A stretch of DNA of 37,623 nt from Burkholderiales bacterium (GTDB lineage Bacteria; Pseudomonadota; Gammaproteobacteria; Burkholderiales; Casimicrobiaceae): contig JAISYH010000004.1 in the NCBI GenBank assembly GCA_031270015.1, positions 1 to 37,623 of the forward strand, given 5' to 3'. Below the pieces are notes generated by a model. It worked only from the letters and a program-made list of their open reading frames with translations. It was not told the origin of the DNA and made no database searches. A program made the position numbers and the translations under genes. How positions within the stretch are numbered: the first letter of the stretch is position 1; each line of letters begins with the position of its first letter. Positions 15,625 through 24,180 of the stretch are shown here, piece by piece.

Positions 15625-15955
15625 AGAATCAAAGGTGACGCGGAAAAATATATTGTAGAAGGTTGTCTCGATAAAAACAGCTTAATGCGATGTCGCGCTT
15701 TGGCGACAAATGTTTTATGTGGTTTTTTCTTTCCACAAAAGCTGTGGATAACATGGTGCGCATCTTGTCGACAAGGCAGCTAAGTTGAACTTCTAGCACA
15801 AAAATTTTAGATTGTACAAAGATTTATCGGCAAAAAACATAAAAGAATCAAAAGGTTATAAACAAGCAAGAGACTTTCAGCGATTTCTGCTTTTTTGCCG
15901 TGGCGATTCATTATCCGTACAATAGCGTAATTTCAAATAACGACCAAAAAGCGTC
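15625..15955. other. Divergent intergenic region glnS/xseA with DnaA box and several inverted repeats
   Basis: The 331-bp region is AT-rich. It contains TGTCGC/GCGACA (15691-15696 and 15703-15708), a TCCACA/TGTGGA stem at 15732-15748 that includes a full DnaA box on the minus strand (15743-15751, complement TTATCCACA), and a perfect 12-bp palindrome CTTGTCGACAAG (15764-15775). The xseA promoter is at its right end. A single DnaA box is not enough to call an origin. Confidence 0.4.
15895..15923 (+). promoter_or_regulatory. Probable sigma70 promoter of xseA
   Basis: TTGCCG (15895-15900) and TACAAT (15918-15923) are separated by 17 nt. The predicted start near 15930 gives a leader of about 26 nt to the xseA ATG. 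Confidence 0.5.
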
Positions 15956-17326
15956 ATGCTTTCTTCTGATCTCTTCGCTGTGCCCTCCGAGCAACCCGCC
16001 GTTTGGTCGGTTTCTTTTTTGGTGAACTCGGCGCGGCTTTTGCTGGAAAAGCAGCTTGGCGCGGTGTGGGTGACGGGTGAAATTTCCGGCTTTACGCGAG
16101 CGGCGTCCGGTCATTGCTACTTCACGTTAAAAGATGATCGAGCGCAAGCGCGTTGTACATTGTGGAAACATAAGGCGGCGGCGTTGCGCTTGCCGCGTGA
16201 TGGCTTGCGCGACGGCGCGCATGTGGAAGTTCGGGTGACGCCGACCTTGTATGAAGCGCGCGGCGATTTTCAGTTGAACGTCGATACGTTGAAACTGGCG
16301 GGACAAGGCGCGCTCTATGAAAAATTTCTGAGATTGAAGGCGACGCTGGAAGCGGAAGGCTTGTTCGCGCCAGAGAAAAAACGGGCATTACCGTCTTTTC
16401 CATGTGGTGTCGGGCTGGTCACATCCGCGCATGGCGCGGCGTTGCGCGACATGTTGACCACACTCAAAACGCGCTGGTCGAGTTTGCCGGTCATCATTTA
16501 TCCAACGGCAGTGCAAGGCGATGGCGCCGCCGAACAAATCGTCGTCGCAATTCAAACCGCCAATGCGCGCGCATTCCAAGACGGCGTCGAAGTATTGATC
16601 GTCGCCCGCGGCGGTGGCTCGTTGGAAGATTTGTGGGCGTTCAACGAAGAAATTGTCGCCCGCGCCGTCGCCGCCTCCGCGCTGCCGGTCATTTCTGGCG
16701 TCGGACACGAAACTGACATTACGTTGAGCGATTTTGCCGCCGACGCGCGCGCGCCGACGCCGACGACGGCGGCGGCGATGGTTGCCCCCGACGGTGAGAT
16801 GTGGCGGCACGCGCATTACGAACAAATCCGCCGCTGGCGGCGCGCTATGGCGTATCGCCTGGGACAAGCCGCGCAACGACTGGACGACGCGGCGCAGCGG
16901 CTCAAACATCTGCGCGCGGACATCGCCGCGCAACACGCGCAGATTGACGCTTTCGCGCAACGACTGAAGCAAGCGTGGCGGCGGCAAAATTCACCGTTGG
17001 CGCAGTATCTCGAATTCGTGTGTCTGCGCTGGCGACGACAAACGGAACGTCCATTGCCACAATGGACGGTTGTCGAACAGACGCGACAAACGGTTCATCG
17101 CGCCGCCGATCAATATTTGGAAGCGCGCGCGCAAAAGCTAATATTACTGAGCGAACGGCTGACGTTGTTGAATCCGCGCCAGGTACTCGAACGCGGTTAC
17201 GCCGTGGTTAGCCGCGCCGACGGCAAAATCGTGCGCGACGCGGCGACGTTGCGCGATCAAGAATCGGTACATATGCGCTTTGCTCGTGGCGACGCGCAAG
17301 CAACGATACAAAAAACGTCATCGTAG
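15956..17326 (+). CDS. xseA: Exodeoxyribonuclease VII large subunit
   Basis: The 456-residue XseA has an N-terminal OB fold (VWVTGEISGFTRAASGHCYFTLKDDRAQARCTLW), then the catalytic domain with the family segments GVGLVTSAHGAALRDML, VLIVARGGGSLEDLWAFNEE and VISGVGHETDITLSDFAADARAPTPTTAA, then a helical C-terminal region. With XseB it degrades single-stranded DNA. No xseB is next to it. The 3' end lies 16 bp before a DUF808 gene on the same strand. Confidence 0.96.
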   Translation: MLSSDLFAVPSEQPAVWSVSFLVNSARLLLEKQLGAVWVTGEISGFTRAASGHCYFTLKDDRAQARCTLWKHKAAALRLPRDGLRDGAHVEVRVTPTLYEARGDFQLNVDTLKLAGQGALYEKFLRLKATLEAEGLFAPEKKRALPSFPCGVGLVTSAHGAALRDMLTTLKTRWSSLPVIIYPTAVQGDGAAEQIVVAIQTANARAFQDGVEVLIVARGGGSLEDLWAFNEEIVARAVAASALPVISGVGHETDITLSDFAADARAPTPTTAAAMVAPDGEMWRHAHYEQIRRWRRAMAYRLGQAAQRLDDAAQRLKHLRADIAAQHAQIDAFAQRLKQAWRRQNSPLAQYLEFVCLRWRRQTERPLPQWTVVEQTRQTVHRAADQYLEARAQKLILLSERLTLLNPRQVLERGYAVVSRADGKIVRDAATLRDQESVHMRFARGDAQATIQKTSS

Positions 17327-17342
17327 AACACGGGAGAAAAAG

Positions 17343-18251
17343 ATGGCAGGCGGCAGTTTACTGATGTTGCTCGACGACATCGCAAGCGTGCTTGACGACG
17401 TTTCGGCGATGACCAAAATCGCGGCGAAAAAAACGGCAGGCGTATTAGGCGACGATCTGGCATTGAACGCGCAACAAGTCAGTGGCGTGCGAGCGGATCG
17501 GGAATTGGTGGTCGTGTGGGCGGTTGCCAAAGGCTCGTTGATCAACAAAGCGATCCTCGTTCCGGCGGCGCTTGTGATCAGCATTTTCATGCCCAAATTG
17601 ATTACGCCACTGTTGATGATCGGTGGCGCGTATTTGTGTTTCGAAGGGTTTGAAAAAGTAGCGCATAATATTGTGCGTCGTCACCACAAACCGAACGAGC
17701 GCGTTGACGAACAAGAAGAAAAGAGCGCTGCCAGTGCGACGACTTCCGAGCGTGAAAAAATCCGAGGAGCGATACGCACCGATTTCATTTTGTCCGCGGA
17801 AATCATTGTGATTTCATTGGGCGCAGTCGCTGGCGCTATCTGGCAGACGCAAATTGGCGTGTTGGTTGCTGTCGCGTTGCTGATGACGGTCGGCGTATAT
17901 GGTTTGGTCGCCGGAATCGTCAAACTCGACGATATCGGTCTTTATCTTTCACGCAAAACGAGCAAAATATCCAATAGAATTGGCATGGGAATTCTGAGCG
18001 TCGCGCCATATCTGATGAAAACGCTTTCGGTCGTCGGTACGCTGGCGATGTTTTTGGTCGGCGGTGGGATGATCGTACACGGGATTGCGCCCCTGGCGGA
18101 AGTGAGCGACATGTTGACGCAATATCTCAGTGGCAATCTATTGAAGACGCTAGCGGCGGCATTATGGTCGGCGCTGGTCGGCGCCGTTTTGGGTGGCGCG
18201 GTGATAGCGCTTGTCGAAAGCGGGCGTTGGATGATTCGACGTTTCGATTAA
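17343..18251 (+). CDS. DUF808 family (YedI-like) inner membrane protein
   Basis: The 302-residue protein starts at the ATG at 17343 (MAGGSLLMLLDDIASVLDDV), the conserved family N-terminus, with GGGAGAAAAAG just upstream; an upstream in-frame start would lie inside xseA. Conserved are the N-terminal MTKIAAKKTAGVLGDDLALNAQQV and several transmembrane helices (about residues 75-110, 160-205, 220-255 and 270-295). The family is widespread; its function is not established. It converges with aroC, stop to stop 10 bp apart. Confidence 0.88.
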   Translation: MAGGSLLMLLDDIASVLDDVSAMTKIAAKKTAGVLGDDLALNAQQVSGVRADRELVVVWAVAKGSLINKAILVPAALVISIFMPKLITPLLMIGGAYLCFEGFEKVAHNIVRRHHKPNERVDEQEEKSAASATTSEREKIRGAIRTDFILSAEIIVISLGAVAGAIWQTQIGVLVAVALLMTVGVYGLVAGIVKLDDIGLYLSRKTSKISNRIGMGILSVAPYLMKTLSVVGTLAMFLVGGGMIVHGIAPLAEVSDMLTQYLSGNLLKTLAAALWSALVGAVLGGAVIALVESGRWMIRRFD

Positions 18252-18261
18252 CGGAATCGGC

Positions 18262-19329
18262 TTAGCGGGCTGTTTGTTGTATCGCTCTTTGCATCAGTGC
18301 ATGATCGATCAGCACCAGCGCCAGCATGGCTTCGGCAATGGGCGACGCGCGCAAGCCAACGCACGGGTCGTGTCGCCCGGTGGTGCGGATGATGGTTGCT
18401 TCGCCGCTTTCAGTGATGGTACGGAGCGGCAACGAGATCGACGGCGTCGGTTTGACGGCGATGCGCACGATGATTGGCTGACCCGTAGAAATGCCGCCAA
18501 GAATTCCTCCGGCATGATTAGAGAGAAAGCCTTCTGGCGTTATCTCATCGACATGTTCGCTGCCGTGTTGTGCCGCGACGGATACGCCATCACCGATTTC
18601 CACCGCTTTGACCGCGTTGATACCCATCATTGCAGAAGCGATGTCGGCGTCGAGTCGACGATATACCGGCGCGCCCAAACCAACGGGAACGGGATACGCC
18701 TCGACGAGCAGCTTGGCGCCGCAGGAATCTTGGGATTTGCGTAACTTGTCGAGATACTTTTCTAGCATTGGCGCGATCTCGGCATTCGCGACGAAAAAAG
18801 GCGTTTCATTCACATGCCGCCAGTCGATGAAGGGAATGATTTGGTCGCCAATTTGCGTGACGCAGGCGCGAATTTCAGTACGGTAATGTAGACGCAACCA
18901 TTTTTTGGCAATTGCACCAGCAGCGACGCGCACGGCAGTCTCGCGCGCGGAAGCGCGTCCACCGCCTCGGTAATCACGGACGCCATATTTTTTTGCGTAA
19001 GTGTAATCGGCGTGTCCGGGACGGAAAGTTTGCGCAATGTCACGGTAATCGCGGCTTTTGGCGTCTTGGTTGCGGATCAAAAACGCAATTGGCGTACCGG
19101 TTGTTTGTCCGTCAAAAACGCCGGAAAGAATTTCGACGGTATCGGATTCGCGCCGTTGCGTGACATGGCGCGATGTTCCCGGACGGCGTCGATCCAATTC
19201 GGATTGCAAATCGCTTTCGTCGAGCGGCAAGCCGGGCGGACAACCATCAACCACGCCGCCAATGGCGGGACCGTGTGATTCACCAAAGGAAGTCAAACAG
19301 AACAAACTCCCAAACGTATTGCCAGACAT
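18262..19329 (-). CDS. aroC: Chorismate synthase
   Basis: The 355-residue enzyme makes chorismate from EPSP using reduced FMN, the last step of the shikimate pathway. All signature segments are present: [56 protein letters not shown] and [17 protein letters not shown], then GRHDPC. It is full length and has no operon partner visible. Confidence 0.96.
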   Translation of the reverse strand: MSGNTFGSLFCLTSFGESHGPAIGGVVDGCPPGLPLDESDLQSELDRRRPGTSRHVTQRRESDTVEILSGVFDGQTTGTPIAFLIRNQDAKSRDYRDIAQTFRPGHADYTYAKKYGVRDYRGGGRASARETAVRVAAGAIAKKWLRLHYRTEIRACVTQIGDQIIPFIDWRHVNETPFFVANAEIAPMLEKYLDKLRKSQDSCGAKLLVEAYPVPVGLGAPVYRRLDADIASAMMGINAVKAVEIGDGVSVAAQHGSEHVDEITPEGFLSNHAGGILGGISTGQPIIVRIAVKPTPSISLPLRTITESGEATIIRTTGRHDPCVGLRASPIAEAMLALVLIDHALMQRAIQQTAR

Positions 19330-19379
19330 AACGGGTGCCCTTGAAGGAAAAGATCAGTTTATCAGGAAAGCTCGCGTAT

Positions 19380-21362
19380 TTACGCGGGGAATTTCGCCAA
19401 AAGAAAAGAGAATGTCGAGCCACGCCCGGGCTCGCTGTCGATCATCAACGTGCTGTCGTGACGCTCTAATACAGTCCGCACCAGCGCTAACCCCATGATA
19501 AGACCAAGATCATGAAGGTGTTGCGTGGCATTGGGCAAACCCAATACCTGTTTTTTTCCTTCTTCGGTAAGTCCCGCGCCTTGATCGGTAATCGCGACAC
19601 GCCAGGAATCGTCGTGGTCGGAGATGCTTACGACCACTTTGCCGTTTTCTGGCGTAAATTTGATCGCGTTATGGATGAGATTGAAAATAGCTCGTTGCAA
19701 AAGTGGCGCATACCCGTAGATATAAGCGATTTGATCGTAGTCGCGCACGAATGTGATATGGCGCTCGGAGGTTTGCGGCCACAGGATGTCCAGCGTTTCA
19801 TCGACGATGGAAGAAAGTTCGGTTTCGCTAAATGCTTCCGGCGTAATTTGCGCGGCTTTGGCGAGCTGCACGAATTCGTCGGCGAGCGAAGACGTTTTGA
19901 TCGCGTATTGTTGGATTTTCTGGAAAATTTCATCATCGTTCAACTTCGATGTGCCGCGTTGTCGCATATCGAGCAACGCGAGAATGGATGTTTGTGGCGA
20001 ACGCATATCGTGCGATAAAAAGTTCAAAAACGATTCGCGCTCACGCCGCGCCAGCTCCAATTGTTCACGCGTTTCGCGCAATACTTTGATACTGCGCGAA
20101 ACAGGTTCGAATGGCACACGATGATCTTCGACGGACGCGATCATCATATTTTTCGCTTCGTGACGCAAAAGCTTATTTTCATATTCGAGAAAACGCAGTG
20201 CAAGCGCGAGGCGACGCCAACTCCAAAGCGGGTAAGCGGCGATGACACAGATGATGAAAGGCATGGAAATGATAATTCGCTCGAAATAATAGAGAAAAAA
20301 TCGAGGACCGAGCAGCCCCAGCAAAATCATGAACAGAGAAATCACCACCGACGCGCCTGGGCGTAAACGGAGAAACGAGAAAAACAACAACATTAATAAA
20401 AGTACGGTGATGCTCCAGTTGGTGATGGATGGCAATGTGCGAATGTTGATGCCGGAACGCAAGCCTTCGAAAACATGCATGATGATTTCCACGCCCGGCA
20501 TGGGACGGAAATAACCGGAAACGGGCGTCGGATGCATGTCGCCTAGACCAGTCGCGGTGATACCAACGAAAACAATCTTGTTTTTTACGGCGTCGTTGGG
20601 AATTTCTCCGGTAATCCAGCGAGCGTAAGAATAGGTTTTGAAATGACCCGGAGGACCGAAAAAGGGGATATGGAACCAGTTTTGCCTCTGCCACAAGTTT
20701 TTTTTGCGTTGCAAATTATCCGCAGACGATTCGCCAAGCATAGAAGAATCGTGGTCGCCGTTGACCAAACGCAGCAACGCAAGTGATGCGTGTGGTTGAT
20801 AAAGTTCGCCCAATCCTTCAAAAAAATACGTGGAACGAATGATTCCGTCGAGATCGACTTCGGCGTGAACATGACCGATGCCCGCTGCCGCTTGCGCCAG
20901 TATCGGCGTTGGATCGCGTTCTCTCGGACCTCTGACCGTATTCTCGTGGATAATCGGAAGCACCACGCGCCCGTTAGCGCGGATCGCTTCGGCGAGCGCT
21001 TCGTCGGCAGCGGTATTGTCGCGTTTCGTTTCGCTGAACAAAACGTCGAACATCACGGCGCGCGCATCGGCAGTGGTTAAACGCTGAATAGCGCGCGTAT
21101 GGATTTCGCGGGGCCAGGGCCAATGTCCGACACGTGAGATACTTTCGTCGTCGATCGCCAACAATACGATATCATCGGGCGCGGCGCGGGAAAGCGTTTG
21201 AATGGAATCGTCGTAAAAGATGAAATTAAAACGCCAAAACCATTGATTGAAAAGCGCAAGAGAACAAAAAAGCACGACGCCGATTGCGAAAATCAGCCAC
21301 TCGATATAAATACGGGAAGGAGACTCGGAAACGCTCAATAAGCGATCACGAAGTTTCAACAT
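19380..21362 (-). CDS. CHASE2-domain sensor histidine kinase
   Basis: The 660-residue membrane kinase has one helix near residues 22-42 and a periplasmic CHASE2 sensor (about 45-310; contains APDDIVLLAIDDESISRVGHWPWPR and a DVLFSE segment). About three helices follow (about 310-390), then a HisKA domain with the phosphoacceptor in NFLSHDMRSPQ (about residue 458) and a HATPase with IHNAIKFTPENG (N box) and DQGAGL (G1). It has no receiver domain. The FecR/LysM protein and the response regulator lie directly upstream in the same direction, so the three form an operon and probably one signalling pathway. The signal is unknown. Confidence 0.9.
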   Translation of the reverse strand: MLKLRDRLLSVSESPSRIYIEWLIFAIGVVLFCSLALFNQWFWRFNFIFYDDSIQTLSRAAPDDIVLLAIDDESISRVGHWPWPREIHTRAIQRLTTADARAVMFDVLFSETKRDNTAADEALAEAIRANGRVVLPIIHENTVRGPRERDPTPILAQAAAGIGHVHAEVDLDGIIRSTYFFEGLGELYQPHASLALLRLVNGDHDSSMLGESSADNLQRKKNLWQRQNWFHIPFFGPPGHFKTYSYARWITGEIPNDAVKNKIVFVGITATGLGDMHPTPVSGYFRPMPGVEIIMHVFEGLRSGINIRTLPSITNWSITVLLLMLLFFSFLRLRPGASVVISLFMILLGLLGPRFFLYYFERIIISMPFIICVIAAYPLWSWRRLALALRFLEYENKLLRHEAKNMMIASVEDHRVPFEPVSRSIKVLRETREQLELARRERESFLNFLSHDMRSPQTSILALLDMRQRGTSKLNDDEIFQKIQQYAIKTSSLADEFVQLAKAAQITPEAFSETELSSIVDETLDILWPQTSERHITFVRDYDQIAYIYGYAPLLQRAIFNLIHNAIKFTPENGKVVVSISDHDDSWRVAITDQGAGLTEEGKKQVLGLPNATQHLHDLGLIMGLALVRTVLERHDSTLMIDSEPGRGSTFSFLLAKFPA

Positions 21363-21400
21363 CCGTCAATTACCTGAAAAACGTGGCGTCAGAGAACATG

Positions 21401-23008
21401 TCACAGCAACACCAAAGGCAGACAAAGCAGCAATAGCCAAAGTGGTGAAGGTTCGTTTTTCGGAATCTCGAATTGTTGAACATCGCCGTAGATGCTCTCG
21501 ATGCCGTCGTTGGTCACCGTGCGAATGCGAACGAAGTAAACGCCGCTTTCGAGCCCATCTAATGAAAGAGTAGGCGTTATCGTCGTACCTTCGGCAACCA
21601 ACGTCTTTTCAAAATCGTTTCCTCTTGCCAGTTGCCAGTAAAATATATCGCCAGCGTCTCCTTGCCAAGTCAGCGTACACTTGTCGTCGTCGGTCAAATC
21701 AAAGTCTGCGCGTGGTCCTTGCGGCGGATCAATTACCGAGAACGTCATCCAATCACTGAAAGGACCGGCGTGACGATTGGTGTCATGAGTCGCCAGTCGC
21801 CAACGGTAATTTCCGGGTGGCGCACTGAAAGAGTAATGAGTCGGCGCATTTTCTTCGACATGCGCAAACGGCGCGCCGTCTTTTTCGATTTCCAAAGAAT
21901 AAAACGTCGCGTTTTGCGGAGACGACCAGACAAGCTGAACAGGATTTAACGAAGTCAGACGGGCGTTGAGCGCTGGCGCGGAAACGAACGGCGCTTCGGG
22001 ACGAGCGTGAAGCACGAAGCTGGTTTGCCCGTCAAAGCCGTGCAATCCGGTCTTCGAGATTCCGCGCGCGCGCAAATAGTATCGACCGTCAGCGAGATTC
22101 GCTATTTTGATGTTGGGTTGATCGTGCTGAACGCTGGTGACGACATCGGTGAATTTGGGATCGCGCGCCAGCCAAACCCAATAAGATGCCGCGCCAGAGA
22201 TTTCGGGAAACGTCAAATCGACGACAATTCGGGTGTATAGCTCGGCGACGTTCGATAAATCCGGCGATGCCAGCAAGGCTTCGGGTTTCCTCAACACGGT
22301 ATCGCCCGACGCGGCGATGAGTCCCTGCCCGCGCGTGACGCGCTGTTTGGCTGATTTTTGCGCGGACAGACTTACATCGACTTGTCCGTCAAGGACTTCG
22401 GTGATAGTGACACCGCTTGCTTGGTTGCTGGTACGGAATCGCGTGCCGCGCACGGCAGTGGTCGCCGTCGGTGTGGAAATCTCAAATCGCGCGCCAGGTT
22501 TCTGCGACACGACATCGACTTCCATTCTGCCGGATTCGATATTGAAAATAACGTGCTTCGCGCTATTCGGCAAATCGCGCAAATCACCGATATGCACGCG
22601 GGAATTCGGTTCAAGAATGATAATAGAGCCATCATCGAGCAGTAGCGTGACAAAGCTTTCCTCTTCGACTTCGATTACGGCAGCGGCATTCAACGAGGCG
22701 CCTTCTTCCAAATCGGCGCCATTACATTTCGCGTAGCCGTTGATTTTCAGAACTTTGACGGGGGAAGCGACGAAGCGGACGCGATCTTCGGGCAGGCGCA
22801 CGATCTGCCCGGGCTGCAACTTATGAATATTAATGCCCGGATTGCTGCGCCGGATCGCGCTCCAACGGGCGGAGCCGTTCAAAAAACGTTCGGAAATCGC
22901 GCTAACGGTATCGCCGGGTTGCGCGACATAATCGACATATTGCGCACGCAAGTCCTCACAGAAAGAGGAAAGAACAAAAACAACGACCACGAAAAAAGAG
23001 TTTTTCAT
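21401..23008 (-). CDS. LysM- and FecR-domain exported protein
   Basis: The protein has 535 residues from the ATG at 23008, chosen because it gives a signal peptide (MKNSFFVVVVFVLSSFCEDLRA); a longer frame to 23065 adds an unlikely leader. A LysM domain (about residues 27-75; VAQPGDTVSAISERFLNG) precedes a FecR domain (about 110-210; DGSIIILEPNSRVHIG, FEISTPTATTAVRGTRFR). Two or three fibronectin-like beta-sandwich repeats follow, and the end is a hydrophobic tail PLWLLLLCLPLVLL. LysM suggests peptidoglycan binding. The FecR domain here stands outside the usual ECF-sigma pair and is flanked by a CHASE2 kinase and a response regulator, which suggests it helps sense envelope state. Confidence 0.85.
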   Translation of the reverse strand: MKNSFFVVVVFVLSSFCEDLRAQYVDYVAQPGDTVSAISERFLNGSARWSAIRRSNPGINIHKLQPGQIVRLPEDRVRFVASPVKVLKINGYAKCNGADLEEGASLNAAAVIEVEEESFVTLLLDDGSIIILEPNSRVHIGDLRDLPNSAKHVIFNIESGRMEVDVVSQKPGARFEISTPTATTAVRGTRFRTSNQASGVTITEVLDGQVDVSLSAQKSAKQRVTRGQGLIAASGDTVLRKPEALLASPDLSNVAELYTRIVVDLTFPEISGAASYWVWLARDPKFTDVVTSVQHDQPNIKIANLADGRYYLRARGISKTGLHGFDGQTSFVLHARPEAPFVSAPALNARLTSLNPVQLVWSSPQNATFYSLEIEKDGAPFAHVEENAPTHYSFSAPPGNYRWRLATHDTNRHAGPFSDWMTFSVIDPPQGPRADFDLTDDDKCTLTWQGDAGDIFYWQLARGNDFEKTLVAEGTTITPTLSLDGLESGVYFVRIRTVTNDGIESIYGDVQQFEIPKNEPSPLWLLLLCLPLVLL

Positions 23009-23027
23009 GCTTACTCGACAAAAAAAC

Positions 23028-23732
23028 TTAAGATGTCGCGCCAATGTACTCCATTCGATATCCATAATTGTATATGGAGATTAAACGAAAACCATTTTCC
23101 GGCGTCAAGTTGAGCTTACGGCGCAAGCGGCTGATATGGGTATCCAGCGTTCGCGAACTTTGCGAGTCGTTGATACCCCACACCGTTTGCAGCGCTTGCG
23201 CGCGCGGGACAAGCCTGCCTGTATTCTTCAGCAAGTACCATGCCAGTTCAAATTCTTTTTGTGTCAAATCGACCGGATTACCATTGATCGTCGCCGTATG
23301 CTCAAGCCGATTCAAAGAAAGGGGACCAATGTTCAACATCGTTTGCTCGGCAGAACCAACGGGTGTATGGGTTTTGCGTCGCATCACAGCGGAAATCCGC
23401 GCCATGAGTTCGGAGGAGCGAATAGGTTTGGTCAAATAATCGTCGGCGCCAGCGGTCAACGCCTCGACGATCGAATTTTCATCGTCACGTTGGGAAACGA
23501 AAATCACCGGGATTTGTTGGGAGGAATGATTGCGCATCCACGATAGCGTTTCACGCCCCGAAACCCCGGGCGTTTGCCAATCGATCAACGCCAAATCAAA
23601 CATTTCCCGCCGTAACGCACTGATCGCATCGTCGCCACGACGATATAAATATCCTTTATATCCGGCTTGCTGCAAAAGCGCAATAATCGCGTCTCCCTGG
23701 ACTTCTTCGTCTTCTAAAACTAAAACACGCAT
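23028..23732 (-). CDS. OmpR/PhoB-type response regulator
   Basis: The protein has 234 residues from the ATG at 23732, chosen because GGAGAG lies just upstream and MRVLVLEDEEV is a canonical receiver start. Receiver residues: acidic pair at 8-9, phosphoacceptor Asp51 in LALIDW, the beta4 segment VIFVSQRD and Lys in DYLTKP. The C-terminal winged helix (about 140-230; FELAWYLLKNTGRLVPRAQAL, LDTHISRLRRKL) binds DNA. It is the likely partner of the CHASE2 kinase two genes downstream. Its target is not visible in the window. Confidence 0.92.
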   Translation of the reverse strand: MRVLVLEDEEVQGDAIIALLQQAGYKGYLYRRGDDAISALRREMFDLALIDWQTPGVSGRETLSWMRNHSSQQIPVIFVSQRDDENSIVEALTAGADDYLTKPIRSSELMARISAVMRRKTHTPVGSAEQTMLNIGPLSLNRLEHTATINGNPVDLTQKEFELAWYLLKNTGRLVPRAQALQTVWGINDSQSSRTLDTHISRLRRKLNLTPENGFRLISIYNYGYRMEYIGATS

Positions 23733-24180
23733 TTTCTCTCCTTCATTTATAAAGCGCGTCATCGGCGATAAGATGACTTATCGGCAATGCCACTTCTTTC
23801 TTTTTGCATGTGTTAATCGAGCCGTCATATACGACTGTCAGAGAATACAGAAAGAATAGTATCCCATAATTCCCTTAAGTTCGCAATTTAACTATGCTTA
23901 TGGTGAACGCGCGTGACCTGTAACAAACGCGCAGAGTAATCTTTGGTCGCAAAAGAGATGGAGAGGACAAAATTTTTGATCCTCAAGTATTTTCCACTAG
24001 ACATTGTTGTAAAATACCAACTCGTCGCAAGATATTGCGGTAAAAGAAAGCGCTGGAATCGGCGCGAATGGCGTTTTGACGCGGCTCGACGAACAATTTC
24101 CTCGAGATTCGGCGGCTCGTGTTGAGCGCATAACGATATTTTGGTTTCGTTTACAAGAAAGTCTCAAAGGAATAATAACG
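23733..24180. other. Divergent intergenic region between the response regulator and nrdD
   Basis: About 450 bp, AT-rich in the middle, carrying promoters in both directions. TTGATCCTCAA near 23978 resembles an FNR half-site pair but has 3 nt between TTGA and TCAA instead of 6. No NrdR box was recognised, and no gene is called here. Confidence 0.4.

Noticed and set aside
23975-23992. Possible FNR box upstream of nrdD
   Set aside because: TTGA and TCAA are separated by 3 nt, not 6, so it does not fit the consensus.
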